A stretch of DNA of 64,000 nt from Serripes groenlandicus (lineage: Eukaryota > Mollusca > Bivalvia > Cardiida > Cardiidae), in the NCBI GenBank assembly GCA_031761405.1, contig JASEVX010000013.1, positions 35,162,260 through 35,226,259 on the forward strand, read 5' to 3'. The stretch's first letter is position 1; each line of letters opens with the position of its first letter. The position numbers were made by a program, and so were the translations under genes. The notes under the pieces are model-generated. The model did no database searches. It was not told where the DNA came from and was given only the letters and a program-made list of their open reading frames with translations. Positions 11,883 through 23,722 of the stretch are shown here, piece by piece.

Positions 11883-12371
11883 CTGCATGGCCGTATCTAA
11901 TAACGAGCAACTCGTTATCAAAACAATGCATATATCGCAATTTGTTAGTTCATTTCAAAACAAATTATACTAAGAAAACGTAACACGATTAAAGATGGCT
12001 GACCAGCACACCTCAAAGGTGTTTAAATTATCATTTCATGTTAAAAGGGAATGATGAACGTTTTTAAGGACTGGATAAGCGTATGTGTGAATGTGAGTGA
12101 ACGAGTATATGAAAGAGGACATAATGAAATAATTCATCTAACACTGGTTGAATGATCTGAATTATAATTTGATTAAGTTATGAAATGAAGGATGACAAGA
12201 CAAATAAGTATTTATAAAAAAACCAATGACAATACTTGTTATAGACGCACTAACCAATAGCAACTCGTGTTTATAATTCCTTGTTTTGATATCATGCATA
12301 ATTACACAAGAGGATCGTGCTAGTTCCTCATTATTCCCCTGAATGAATTGTGATATAAACTTTATCATTTT
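11883..12371. other. Intergenic, nothing recognised
   Basis: AT-rich DNA between the receptor's 3' end and the LINE relic. No coding potential was seen on either strand. Confidence 0.5.
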
Positions 12372-13600
12372 AGAGTAAAGAGTAACATGCTTCGCGTTAT
12401 CCGTGGCATGTATTCAAAGGTTAAGTCCTGTTTTAGGATGCAAAATGCTACATCAGATATCTTCCATTCTTGTGTAGGTCTCAAACAGGGGGAGGCAATT
12501 ATACCTCTGCTGTGCGCTCTCTTTATTGAAGATCTTGAACTGTAACTCATGCGTAATAATTATTGTGGCTTAACCATAAACTATATTACTATTTTACGGT
12601 CCTCTTTGGGGACGACATGCTGGTGTTAAGTGAAAACGTCATTGATTTACAAAACAGTCTCAATAACATTTATCAGTGCTGTAGTAAATGGGGACTAAAT
12701 TAATGTTTTTAGCAAATGGGGTGGGTTAAGGGAAAGTGAATCTTGGACATATGATAATGAAATTATAGAGATCGTTATTGACTTAACGTATCTTGTAGTG
12801 ACCTTCAATTATACAGGCTCTTTCAGTTTAAATCAGAAGGTTTTGGCAGACAAAGGCTTAAAGGCATTAACTGTTTTAAATAACAAAATTTGGTCATTTG
12901 ACTTTGAAACATCAACCATTTTCCAACGTTTTGATGCCTTTGTAAGTTCCATCCTTGTATTTTCAAAATCAAAGGAATTAGAAAGGATACATTTAAAATT
13001 TTGTAAAATAATATTAAATGTGAAAACATCAAAATGCAATGCAGCCGTTTACCGTGAGCTTGGCAGATATCCATGATATATAAACAGATACTCAATTATG
13101 ATTAAATATTGGGGAAACATCTTGTTTACTGGAAACATCATCATGAGCACTTGATGATTCTTATAAACAATAGATGATAAACTTGATAATTGCAGTGTAT
13201 TAAATACATATTCATTTATTTCAGGCAATACTTGTATGGAAAAGTATTTAGACATTTTACCTCGTAAGTGGCGTTCATACATTTCAAAACTCAGGATGTC
13301 GTCACATTCATTGAGAATAGAATCAGGTAGATATGGAAATAACAGAGTGGAAAGAAGCCAGCGCATATGTCCACTCTGTAATTCCCATGTACTAGAGGAT
13401 GAGTACCACTGTATATTAGTCTGGCATAACTACTCTGATCTTAGAACACTTTATTTCAAAAGGTCTTTTTTATAAAAGACCGGACATGTATAAATTTGTT
13501 TTATTATCAAAAACAACCAATAAGTGTAAACTTCTTAAGCTTGATTTTTTTTAAAGAAGCTATGAGCAGAAGAAGTAATTTTTTAAATAACATAGTTAAT
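12372..13600 (+). pseudogene. LINE reverse transcriptase relic, 3' half
   Basis: Conceptual translation across several frames gives reverse transcriptase landmarks in order: MLRVIRGMYSKVKSCF, then GLKQGEAIIPLLCALFIEDL (fingers/palm), then LFGDDMLVLSENVIDLQNSL (the FADD box, here FGDD). These are followed by the conserved C-terminal part: TYLVVTFNYTGSFSLNQK, then ELERIHLKFCKIILNVKTS, AAVYRELGRYP, SSHSLRIESGRYGNNRVER, and a CPLCNS…EDEYH knuckle near 13,370-13,410. The tail RPDMYKFVLLSK…KEAMSRRSNF reaches about 13,590. Frameshifts and stops (e.g. after the FIEDLEL motif and at 13,075) show it is dead. The 5' half (ORF1, endonuclease) is absent. This is a non-LTR element of the CR1/jockey-like kind; the clade is not determined. 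Confidence 0.85.
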
Positions 13601-14297
13601 TGGTAAGTCTACATGTAAGTTCATTTCTTTGTGAATTGTTACACTAATGCTGGTTTTGCGGGGTTGATGAAAGTAACATTTCCCACGTAACTTGCAAGAT
13701 GCATTCACTCATTGATTGACTCCTGAAATAAGGAAGGTGGGGAACACGTATGTTACATTTTCATGTACTTACTACGTACTTACTATAATTACATTTCAAT
13801 CGTTTTCTTTCTCAAAATATTTGTTGAAGTAATTGGACAATAAAGAGCGTGAGTCCTTTACTTTTCGTTTCTGTTTCTGTTAAGGCCCGTGTTATTTTGT
13901 TGAGCTAAAAGAGCATATATCTTATTTGGCAATTTCTGTGTGATAAATCAAGTTTATGCGTAATTACCTCCATTTTTTGAAAAGGGTGGTGTAGTTATGC
14001 AACGGACGTCAGTTACCTTTTGCTCTAATAGAACGCAAAGTTGATTGTGAGTCACAACATAAAACTTTTCATATTTTTATTATTTGATGTTTTTGTATGT
14101 GTACGTCTATGTGTATGTGCATGTATATGTGAGTATATATGTGTATTCATATGTATGTGGGTATTTATGTGTAACTGTATATGTATATGCATGTATATAA
14201 ATATATGAAGCCATCTATATTCTGTAGATAAGTTTTGTGAATAATTATGTACTTATATTTTTTTGTCTTTCTTCTGACTCAATAACAGTAAATGAAT
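13601..14297 (+). mobile_element. Probable 3' UTR of the LINE, with GT/AT-rich tract
   Basis: Non-coding, ends with ACTCAATAACAGTAAATGAATGAA, a 3' end typical of LINEs that terminate in short direct repeats. Positions 14,090-14,220 are a (GTAT/GTGTAT)-rich low-complexity tract. Confidence 0.4.
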
Positions 14298-14784
14298 GAA
14301 GCTACGATCAAAAGCCGCCTGTCGCAAAATATGATTTTTGTAATTACGGAAAATCAAAAGGTTACTCTTCGCAGTCAATTACAAGCTCATTACAAAATAT
14401 AAGATTAGTTAATCTCGATTAAGAGTATCATTATGTATGATTTTTCTTTCTTTTTTTCTATGTGTGTGTTAATTGTAATATCTGTATATATTCTTTTATT
14501 ATGTGTGTGTTAATTATAAATTGTTTACATATTGTCAAAATGACAAGAAACTGTACAGTTCACGTCAAATATTTTTTTTGTCTATTGTCCTGAATTAGAT
14601 ATTTTAAAAACAGTTTATAATTTACCTTCGAATAACATATAAGGAAAACGAGCTACACCGCTTGTGTCCATGTGTTTCAGCGAATCACAATAATTTCCGG
14701 TTTTACAAATTGAGTCAAGAAGACTATTCAAAGTATTCCATTTATATTCATACAACGTAGAAAAAGCCCCACCATTGGCATCCA
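14298..14784. other. Intergenic AT-rich DNA
   Basis: Contains two loosely similar T-rich segments around ATGTGTGTGTTAATTGTAAT at 14,460 and 14,500. Nothing else was recognised. Confidence 0.4.
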
Positions 14785-14905
14785 TGTTTTAAACGTTTCC
14801 AATGGTACAGTAGTAGAGCGTCGGACTCTCGTTCCAAAGGTCGCGGTTTCAAATGCCATGATGAGCGGTTTCTGCCTTTAGGATTGTTTCCACACAAACG
14901 GCGCG
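14785..14905 (+). mobile_element. tRNA-headed SINE fragment
   Basis: ATGGTACAGTAGTAGAGCG resembles an A box and GCGGTTTCAAATGCC a B box, at normal spacing. The acceptor stem does not pair, so it is not a tRNA gene. The tail is not recognised. Confidence 0.45.
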
Positions 14906-15050
14906 AGCATTGATTAAATCTCAAGAACCAGACATCGAACGTGATTAATATAAGCTTCAAGGTCGTTCTCAATCGAGGTAAACTATAAAAGATTGGTCCA
15001 TTGGTTTGTGAAGAGAACTTGTCTGTTGGAAAATGGGAACTTTCCGACAA

Positions 15051-17215
15051 ACAGACAGATCAGACGCCGGGTGTAGAGTAATAATACTAGTACATCTCGC
15101 AGGTGAACACACATTTGTCGGTTTTATACATAACACAAGTGTAGACATCTTGTAGACATGATTTATACTAATGTTTAAGACGGACATGGCAAGTATTTAT
15201 GACATATTTTGAACCTGTTTCAAGAGTAATTTTAACACGGAAGCCGTTTTAATGTTCATCGTTATTGAGCTATGCAATTAACTAAGGACGCTTTAATTTA
15301 AACTATGTGTGTTCATCAATGGTAAAACGAGCTTTAAGCTTATATTAATTACGCTCGATGTCTGATTCAATTTGGAAGAGGGAAAAGGATTAAATAGTTT
15401 ACGCTAGGCAACACACACTTAAACCATTCATAAACTCGTCCGGGTTATACAGAATAGTGAAGACCATAGAATGACTCATCTGATGGATTCTTTTATGTGT
15501 GTTTGTCCTAAAACATTTTTAAATCAGTTAAAACTACTTTCAAGACCTTCTTTTAATAAGAACTTAACCAGCTTTATATTTGGAAAAGTCCAAAGCTACA
15601 TTAAGAATTATAAACATAAACATGTTGCGTTTGGCAGGTAACAGTGGAGAGCCTGGTCAGACCGACATGATGCCTGGTTCGTGTCTTTGTTATTTATATT
15701 GCCGTACACTTATCTATAATTACATACTTATAATTACGTTGTTCTCACTAGATATACTTTTTACACGTTGCTTCTATGAATACTAAATACATGTTATGTT
15801 AACTCACGGATAACATGTCCAACTCTTAAACTGTATATAATACCTTATGGTCATTACACTGGACCTAGAACCGCATGCCTAGGGTTTTCGTTGTGTTCTT
15901 TCATTGAAATGTGATTCAAGTATAAGATTATCAAAGAATAAAAGACATCAGATCTTCTAAAATGTTACGAGTTTCTCTACGTCATAAATAGTAAAAATAT
16001 AGTAATGCGCCTACAAATAAAATATCGGATTAATTTAATATCCTTTGATCTATTTTATGTTTTAGACACAATTCAATCAAATTTAACCATGATCAACTAA
16101 CATTTGCGGTTCTCAAACGCTCAGTTAGAATAAGATATTTAGATATATTTTTACCAAATACATTGTGTTACACATTGCTTCTAAACATTGTACATAAACT
16201 TTTCCCTTTTCTGAAGCTACTTGTTAGTTTACACTATATACTCCCACCCCTTTCCCAAATGCAGATGGCATGATTGAGAACAAAGGAATCTGACCACAAG
16301 TTGTTATATCTCTTAAATGTTTTATCTTTCAATCAAGGATGTTTAAAAAGTCGCCTGCACCAGATGTGTTGCATATATTAACAAAGACAAATATGAATAC
16401 AGGCGGTGTTCTTCGAGAAAACAAGTGTATGAATTGTGATCAGAAAATTCGCCTCATGTTTGCAGTCGTCTGTTTTGGAACCGTAGTGTTCACAGATTCG
16501 TTAAAGAACGGTAAATAGTTTATGGTGTCGTAATGATTTGAAAATATAATTTATGTACACACCACAAAACCGCTTGTCGTTTTTTCCATGGAACAGCTGA
16601 AAAAGAAAGCATTTTAAATGTTTCAATATGACAAACGCTCCAGGAAAACCGGGCTTAAATAGTCTCTTTCGGGTTGTTTGCATCATTACCGAAAATCTTT
16701 CGGCGACATGGCGCATGAATTTTCTTTCTTGCATTTTATACTTATCAAATATTTGTTTTCGACGTCATCACAACTTCACAATTTAATAATGCATTGATGT
16801 TTAAGTATTAAGATAATCAACAAACCGCATGTTGCAATCAATTTCAATATCATACAGTACCTAAATAGATAACCACAATTTGGCACACGGTATTTTAATA
16901 TAACGACCGAACACATGGACATATACATGAATAACTTAAAAGCTGTAGTGATAACACATTGAGATATACTTATACTATTGATTTGACTGATTATCTCAGG
17001 CAAGTAACCACGTTCAAAACCAACTTCAAATTACTATTGCTGAAATATCTCTGAAATTTGCTTACAAACACTGAAAAGATACGCATGCAAGTGTAGTGAT
17101 TAATGAAAGTAATGATACAAATTCAGGGGACTTGTGAACATGTTGTAGAAGTAAGGCAAGAAATGAATGCTAATTATTGCAATATAAAAATGACAATGTG
17201 TTCATAAAAGAGTCA
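15051..17215. other. 2.2 kb intergenic DNA, nothing recognised
   Basis: No reading frame with known motifs, no tRNA-like head and no repeat of the families described here. The small frames at 15,580-15,786 and 16,501-16,734 show no codon bias or motif that would support a gene. Confidence 0.45.
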
Positions 17216-17216
17216 A

Positions 17217-18096
17217 TTAATTTGTTGCTGTTAAAAATGAAAAGGTATTGTTATTGGCAAAAGTCAATGATACAGAAAGTGTCCCATGTGTCACAATGGC
17301 GCCAAATAAATCGACTATTGAACAGAGTATACATGAAGGTGGTGACTTGAATAGCTTACTATCTAGCGAAAACTTGCACGTTCCCGTCATTGCCATATAT
17401 GAAAATGATCGGACACCTCCGTCAACATAATCAGACAAAACGTTACATTCAGATAAGGTCAGGTCAAATTAACAACTTAATAAAACTGATCCATTGAACT
17501 ATCCTAATATTAGAACTAAGCAAAAACAAGCACATTTTGAACAGGCAATACCAAGTGAAGATGAAAATAACGGATTCGTTGCATATAGACGCAAAAAGAA
17601 ATCAGCGTTTTACGTAGGAAATATCGATTCGAACGTTAATTAAACTGATGTTGTTAATTCTATGGCACAGAAAAGGCTAAATGCATCATGTATAAACATA
17701 TACAACGGTGGAAGCAGCACGTCTGTAAAGTTGTATTTACCTATCGATCAAGAATACATTATTGAAAGAGAAGGCTTCTTGCCAGATGAGTTGCGATTGA
17801 GGCGCTGGAAAAGTAGAACATAATGGAAAATGAGAAAAGGGTGAAATTTAGAGAGAGGGGATGTAATGAAGAAAAGCGGTGTCTACTTATAGTGAGGGAC
17901 TTTAAGCGTCCTCGCGAAGCTATAGACCGAAACATTAAGAGCGTTATCGACAAAACTACACGGAAAACACTTGCATTCGGATAACTACCCAGATAGTTAT
18001 TATGATCGCGAGGAAAGAAATGATCAAACTGCATTGGGTTCAACGCATGACGGTTGGAATCATGATATCGATAGCTGGCATCAATCGCGTTCATGA
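17217..18096 (+). pseudogene. LINE ORF1 relic
   Basis: From 17,557 the plus strand reads EDENNGFVAYRRKKKSAFYV, GNIDSNVN, stop, then TDVVNSMAQKRLNASCINI, then STSVKLYLPIDQEYI, and EGFLPDELRLRRW. This arrangement (basic stretch, FYVGNID, then SVKL…FLP…RRW) is that of the RNA-binding part of molluscan LINE ORF1 proteins. It resumes as SYYDREERNDQTALGSTHDG and ends WHQSRS-TGA at 18,096, about 62 bp before the endonuclease start. Internal stop and frame changes show it is inactive. The upstream frame 17,248-17,430 may be more of ORF1. Confidence 0.6.
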
Positions 18097-18158
18097 ACAT
18101 AGCTAAATAATTGAATAATGTACATATTGAAAATATTCTGTTATTTTATATAATAACA

Positions 18159-18950
18159 ATGGCTACACATATTCTCATATGGAATGTTAAGGGTATAATG
18201 TCTTCTCCTATTGCATTGTCAAACATACTTTATAGTAAACAAATAGATGTCGCGATAACAGGTTATTGCCAATACTTGGTGTCATTTTTAGGAAGCATAC
18301 ATTCCCGAAACACATATTATGCGATTTGTAGCGAGCCAAAGCTCTTAAATGGAAAGCCAGTTTATGGTCGGGCTGGTATTGCCTTGTTAATCAAAACAAA
18401 CATAGAACACTATGTTCACAAGATAGAAACAAGTTACAGTGATATAATTATTGGATTACAGATTTAAAAAGCAAACTGTGAACCTTTATATGTGCTTGTC
18501 GTATACCTACCAGCCGATGGTGATCGATTACATTACATGGAAACATTACACGAGCTTGAAGCTATGGTTGTATTTCACAGTGATTTTGGTCGTGTACTGA
18601 TAGCTGGGAACTTTAATTCTAAGTTCGACTCAATAAGTAGACAGTTCAAATCTATGGCACTTTATGATTTTGTTAAACGATGAAGCCTTATTCCATTAAA
18701 TATGCAAAAGCAATGGAATACTATCGATTATAGTTTCTGTCCTAACAAAACAATGATAGATCATGCATTAGTTACCTGTGATAAGCTGGAGTATGTGTCT
18801 CATTTTGATATCATGAAAGACAACCTTGTAACGACATCAGATCAACTATTGTACTCCGTTATTATTGATAATTTTACATCGATACAATTATCTACGCCAC
18901 AACATAAACCAAATATGAGTACGGTAGATGCCTATACTAGTGCCTATAAA
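18159..18950 (+). pseudogene. LINE ORF2 apurinic-like endonuclease relic
   Basis: ATG at 18,159 opens MATHILIWNVKGIMSSPIAL, the start of an APE-type endonuclease. Family landmarks follow, but each catalytic position is altered: the ITE-H segment reads ITGYCQYL (Glu to Gly), the GDFNS segment reads AGNFNSKFDS (Asp to Asn), and the SDH motif reads TSDQLLY (His to Gln). IDHALV is kept. Stops at 18,465 and 18,681 break the frame. The length and order fit a non-LTR ORF2 N-terminus directly after ORF1. Confidence 0.8.
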
Positions 18951-19480
18951 ATTAAACGTATGGGTTCTACGAGGATTATATATTACACGCTGTTTATTTC
19001 TGACTTCCTTTATGACCTTGAAACGTCAGGTTATGGCGCAATGGTAGGAGGCATTCCGGTGGGAAATCCTACTCTAGAAGACGATATCAGTTCCGTTAGC
19101 ATTACATCCACAACTAATCTGTGTAAAACAATACGCAGAAAAGTTTAAATTTGAATTAATATTAACAAATCAGGTACGTTTGCATTTTCCTTTCGAATGA
19201 TTCAGTTACCTTATACACTTTAACATAAGGACGAAGAACTAAAAGGAGTAGAGTTTGCTACCCATATGAAGTAGATCAGATAAACAGGACGCAGCATTAC
19301 ATCGTTAAGTCAATACAGCAGTTTCAAAAGTTAACCCGTTCCGACATGAGCGAGTCAATGCTAGGTTTAAACAGACTTTCACGTCATGTAGGGGATAGGT
19401 AACTGCAATTGGTTCACAAAATATCGACTACCATCAATATAAGGTTTAGTTGAGTTACGGGAGAAATAGTGTGATGAAAA
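18951..19480 (+). pseudogene. LINE ORF2 remnants: catalytic-box fragment and C-terminal fragment
   Basis: After the endonuclease the sequence jumps to SDFLYDLETSGYG, VGGIPVGNPTLEDDISSVSI. This is the reverse transcriptase YADD box (Ala replaced: LEDD), so most of the fingers and palm has been deleted near 18,960. A second jump after 19,148 leads at 19,265 to YEVDQINRTQHYIVKSIQQF, KLTRSDMSESMLGLNRLSRH, a conserved C-terminal segment of the same class. Two internal deletions therefore explain the short length. Confidence 0.75.
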
Positions 19481-19667
19481 TGCCAGTTTCTCTCCCCATA
19501 CTCCCCACTAACCAGGACGTAGATACGATATCTTAAATACGTCCCCGCCATTACCCTTAACTAGTCGACAGTACGTGTATGAGTATGATTGTGAGCCGCA
19601 TCTGGCGGTGTCGGGTCTCAATGACTCTCCGCTTTCACAGCAATGCAATGCATACTTGAGCAGTCCC

Positions 19668-19870
19668 GAGAGAAAACCAACATTATGTCCTCTGCGTAAC
19701 GTACCGACTCAGATCAGCCTATGCAGTCCCTACATACTGATCCGGGCCGACACAATCCGTCTGAGGGGAAAGAAGTATAGAGAATTGATTCCTGAAACAA
19801 AAAAAATCAACAGGAGGCGAAAAGTGACTGTCCGGGTTAGCCTGCGTTTGGCGATGTGGGGTCTCATTGA
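19668..19870. mobile_element. Inverted-repeat element, GAGAAAACCAACAT family, 3' end lost
   Basis: Begins GAGAAAACCAACATTATGTC and carries CGACTCAGATCAGCCTATGC, ATCCGGGCCGACACAATCCG and ATTCCTGAAACA, all shared with the copies at 24,672, 41,270 and 41,875. It lacks the terminal inverted repeat seen at the right end of the complete copies. It lies inside the LINE relic's 3' part. Confidence 0.7.
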
Positions 19871-20129
19871 CTCTCCGCTTTAGCAGCAACTTAAGGCATA
19901 TTAGTTTGTAAAGAAGTGGGACGACACGACACGACTAGTTTTTCTTTAAAATATGCACTCAAGTATGTATGACATTTACGCTGACTGGGAAGGCACTGAT
20001 AAGACTGTATGGATGCCCATACTAGCCCGAGTCTTCACCGTACGTAGATAAATCTAAAATACGCCAATGCGATAGACGCGACTCATGTACTATCAATACC
20101 TGGTGATATGTTGCTCGTTAGTGACACAA

Positions 20130-20418
20130 TATTGTCATTAAAACGAAAATAATAAATAAATAATGATATAATTATAAAACGATTTTATTTCAGCTTGTAA
20201 TAATGTGTTTTAAATTGACAAACTCTTATCCAATAATGATATACTAATAAAACGAATTTGTTTCAGCTGTGTCGTTTGCTTGGTGTTTTCTCTTTTCGTG
20301 CTACTGAATAATACTTTATAAAAGTTCGAAATAGAAAACTTCTTTACTGTGTATTGTTTTCTCGTGTACCATAATTGTGGTTTGCTATAATAAAGGTTGT
20401 GTTCTGTTCTGTTCTTTA
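20130..20418 (+). mobile_element. Probable LINE 3' end with TTCTG repeats
   Basis: Non-coding DNA ending ATAATAAAGGTTGTG followed by TTCTGTTCTGTTCTT, a short-repeat 3' terminus typical of non-LTR elements. A similar end lies at 29,990-30,025. It is probably the tail of the relic at 17,217, interrupted by the element at 19,668. Confidence 0.4.
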
Positions 20419-20734
20419 TAAAGAAACGTCAGTTTGATTTATTGTACTAGGACAATGATGCATGATGTAAAACAACCCTTTTAAAGAAAAATAGAAAATC
20501 GACATTACTGATAAAAGTCGTATCTCCTTTTTACACCTGCTCTTTGCATACTGAGTAATGTCATGTTATTTATCATATGTTGTAAGAGAGCTAGGTATAA
20601 TGGGGTTAATATCATACTTTACAGGTTTAAATATAATCGGTTGGCATCTTGTATTTCGTTTCGACAAGACCCCTTCCGTCTTCCATCTGCATTTTCTCGA
20701 CATACTTGCATTGTTGAGATATACCTAGATTATA

Positions 20735-21010
20735 CTTTGATGCTTTCAAAGTCGTCTGCTATTGAAATTTTGTATGTGAAAAGAGTCTCTTTGAATGTCA
20801 ATCAATAGGTTGTTGTTGTTGTTGAAATGTCAACAGAAACATTGTCACGCAGTCCATTGCGCATGTCGTCATTCACTTCCTCCGTCTTTCCAGCATGCCG
20901 ACGTACTATGACACATCTGCAGCAGACGTCATATTTACAAATATTTACATAAATAACCCTTTCCAACATACAACACATCTGCAACGGATGACTTTGAAAC
21001 ACATAAAAAA
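20735..21010. mobile_element. Fragments of the CTTTCCCACATACAAC inverted-repeat family
   Basis: Right-end-like sequence GTCGTCTGCTATTGAAATTT with GTATGTGAAAAGAG ends near 20,790. CATCTGCAGCAGACGTCA occurs at 20,918. A left end AACCCTTTCCAACATACAAC with ATCTGCAACGGATGACTTTG occurs at 20,956-20,998. They appear to be broken, possibly nested copies. Confidence 0.55.
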
Positions 21011-21403
21011 ATCTTTGTAAATGTTAGTATGATAATTGATAGAACACATCGTGTCAAAAAGAGATGTGCCAATTATAAACATTTTAACCTTAAATGACTG
21101 TTAATTTAAACCATTCTCAAATTGTCCATTATATTAATAAAATAAAACAGAAATGATGCGTATACTCTTAAAAAAATGTACATTTAGTTCTTTAAGTGTA
21201 CATATAATCTTAGATTGGTGGCATTTCGAATACCTTGTTAATTGTATTGAGGGGATTTTGAGCACCTTACCTTTTTTGCTGCAGGGATTCTGACAACCCC
21301 GTTAAATCCATAGAGTGGATTTTGAGTACTGTGCCATATTTGGGCATCGAGGGCATTTTGAGAGTCTCCCGTACTTACAATGTACTACATATATACGTAT
21401 AGT

Positions 21404-21537
21404 CACGCATCTTCAGAAGACGACTTTTGAAACCTTGCCACAATGGTTATACGTTTAGTTTTTAGAGAGTTTCTACATTTTTGCCCAGACGATTTCGAAG
21501 TCGTCATCTGCAGCTTTTTTGTATATGGAAAAGGACT
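21404..21537. mobile_element. Short inverted-repeat element, CTGCAGCAGACGAC family
   Basis: Left end CGCATCTTCAGAAGACGACT and right end GAAGTCGTCATCTGCAGC, TATATGGAAAAGGA face each other about 130 bp apart. There is no coding sequence between, so it is a MITE-like element. Confidence 0.65.
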
Positions 21538-22340
21538 AGCCTGTTTACCATTTTTCTACTAGTTTCGTCACCTCTTAAGAGTAACGATTGTTTGCATATA
21601 TAGGTACTACACATAAAAGTATAATAAGTGTATCGAACAGTTTAGACCAAACACAAATGAACTCATGTTTCTGTCATGTTCCTGTCGTGTGTATTGTATG
21701 TTTATGTATGTTTTTAGGCAATGTACTCTCACGGTACACGTCAATAATGAAATATTCTATTTGTCTGTCTGTCTTCAACACGTTCTTACATATACATACA
21801 CATACACGTAGTGTACTTACATATATATCCATGCGTATCGTACATTGTGAACCAGCATAAATGTGCAGATTGGTCTTGCATAACTTGGTTCGCAAGTTGT
21901 GTCGTTATCTCCCCGCTACTAAGTAGCGAAATCGAGTTAAATAATGTGTTGCTTTTCTGGCGGTGGCGTCAATCATTTGCATTTAAGAGTTAACATTTCG
22001 TTTTATTAATTCCCTCTCAAAGTATATGTGCTAGGGCTGTTCAACCTTAGGCCATGGATATATTTTATATAATCCATCACAGTCTACACGTATGTAGTTA
22101 CATGCTGAGTGGCACCTATTTTTAAAATCGTCAATTGCAGAATGAGCAAATTAAATGTTGTTAATAAGTCTCTTGTAACTAGGTAAGGTATAAAACCCCG
22201 AAATGCAATCACATGTGGCAGCTCCAACAGACGGACGGATAACCAATGACGTTTAGGAATAGAATTAGAAATCAAAACAATACATAAACTGGTTTCTTTA
22301 ATAGTCACATACATATATAATCGGCAAAATAACTTGAATT
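21538..22340. other. Intergenic, nothing recognised
   Basis: No motif-bearing reading frame on either strand. The small frame at 21,588-21,860 overlaps CA-rich low-complexity DNA (ACATACACATACACG). Confidence 0.45.
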
Positions 22341-22432
22341 CGGAAGAAGAAGAAAAACAAGAATAATAATAATAAGAAGAATAAGAACAAGAAAAAGTAA
22401 ATGAAGAAGAACAAGAACAAGAACATCTGCAT
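22341..22432. repeat. Purine-rich (GAA/AAT/CAA) microsatellite
   Basis: AAGAAGAAGAAAAACAAGAA, TAATAATAATAAGAAGAA and AAGAACAAGAACAAGAAC in succession, one strand almost purely A/G with few C/T. It accounts for the Ser/Cys/Tyr-rich antisense reading frame across it. Confidence 0.85.
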
Positions 22433-22659
22433 GCATTTTCGCCGGAGAATGAGCAGTTATATAATGAATCGGGATAAATGTTGTAGAAGCGATACAGGTT
22501 TGAGTATTGTTCTACAAGTGGCGTGGACAGTTGAAATTTCCTGAGACCGACACAATAAATCTGTATACACCACAGGTTAAGTAAGCATACAGGTAGTTGA
22601 CCAAGAAAGTGATTAATAAAATGTGTACATTTGTTTCGAAATTTCATTAAATGATTAAG

Positions 22660-22990
22660 TTCAACCCTTTCCTACTTGCGAACGCATTTTGACGCATCTA
22701 CCGCATATGTCTTTATAACGAATTGAGGTAAAAGGAGATATTGCTCACGAGCAGGACACGTAAAGGCTGTTTAAAGTCATGTATTGTAACCCTTAACGAC
22801 ATACGCTACAATAAATCTGCAGCAGACGACTTTTCAAGTATCTAAGCACACATTTGAAAAATATCTGTAAATGAAATATTATTAACGTATAGAGTGATGA
22901 GCATTTTTTCCTTTTGCAACAATGTTTTCAAAAATCATCTGCTGCGAGAGGCGTCAGAAATATTATATATGTGCGAGAGGTTTTAAAGTA
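22660..22990. mobile_element. Inverted-repeat elements, CTGCAGCAGACGAC family, two adjoining copies
   Basis: A left end AACCCTTTCCTACTTGCG at 22,664 is followed at 22,795 by AATAAATCTGCAGCAGACGA and on the right by AAATCATCTGCTGCGAGAGG, ATATATGTGCGAGAGG near 22,975. The second copy is about 190 bp, as at 25,088. Confidence 0.6.
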
Positions 22991-23034
22991 ACGGGGAATC
23001 ATAAGTAGGGGATTTTAATCACTTAGTCTCCCAA

Positions 23035-23450
23035 TGCTTCGAAGTCCGAAGGGACGTATAAATTACTTCGAGTTATCGACGTATTCGAGAGATCGCTGGA
23101 TTCATGCTAAATTCATTGTGTGTAATTAATCTATAAATATGTGTGTATTAGGGAAAGCAAGACAGTAATATGATAATAACAAGATCGAATAAACAAACAG
23201 AACTGATGCTACGAAGATTTTAAATGACATAATCGTCAAACAAAATGGTTCGAGTTAAACAATATGCAAACATACCGCTGCTAAATACCAAATTGAAAAA
23301 GCTATTCCCTGTCTAATGCAACCACACTTTTAAATTCCAAATTACTCTTTGTCTTCATAAACGATCCTGCAAATAAAAACCACATGTGGACAAATACCAA
23401 ACTGTTGTGCTCCCATGTGTGGTCTTTATACACAGGTTCGACTGTATTCA
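23035..23450. repeat. Dispersed repeat with nested ~180-bp inverted-repeat element
   Basis: TTACTTCGAGTTATCGACGT, AGAGATCGCTGGATTCATG, AAAGCAAGACAGTAATA and GAACTGATGCTACGAAGAT recur at 63,648-64,000 in the same order with roughly 80% identity. A shorter copy is at 33,917-34,045. From 23,270 a sub-element starts with GCTGCTAAATACCAAATTG and ends TGGTCTTTATACACAGGT, TCGACTGTA at 23,448; these are inverted versions of CAGTCAAACCTGTGCTAAAG seen at 63,896. The CGAGTTATCG ends recall pogo/Tigger transposons, which is inference. Confidence 0.75.
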
Positions 23451-23569
23451 AATGTTCGAGTTAAGTGATATATCTAATCGCTTGCATTTTCAAGTTACAG
23501 CGATTCCAATCAGTTCATAAATGTAACGAGGGAGTTAGGAGCATTTCATATCCGTCCATACAAATCATA

Positions 23570-23713
23570 ATGGCTGTCACATTGGCACAAACGATATGTT
23601 CAAATGTTTACTTTTTCTAATTACTGCGAGTCCAATCTGTCCAAAATGGCTGTTACATTGGCACAAACTATATATTCAAATTTTCACATGTTCTAGTTAA
23701 CGCGAGTCCACTC
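23570..23713. repeat. Two-copy 77-bp tandem duplication
   Basis: AATGGCTGTCACATTGGCAC … ACTGCGAGTCCAATC is repeated at once as AATGGCTGTTACATTGGCAC … AACGCGAGTCCACTC. Confidence 0.75.
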
Positions 23714-23722
23714 ATAGTACAT

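Noticed and set aside
19575..19883. 102-codon plus-strand frame
   Set aside because: Covers the GAGAAAACC inverted-repeat element; the same DNA elsewhere is not open.
22084..22647. 187-codon antisense frame rich in Ser, Cys and Tyr
   Set aside because: The middle is the purine-rich microsatellite read backwards; the flanks show no motif.
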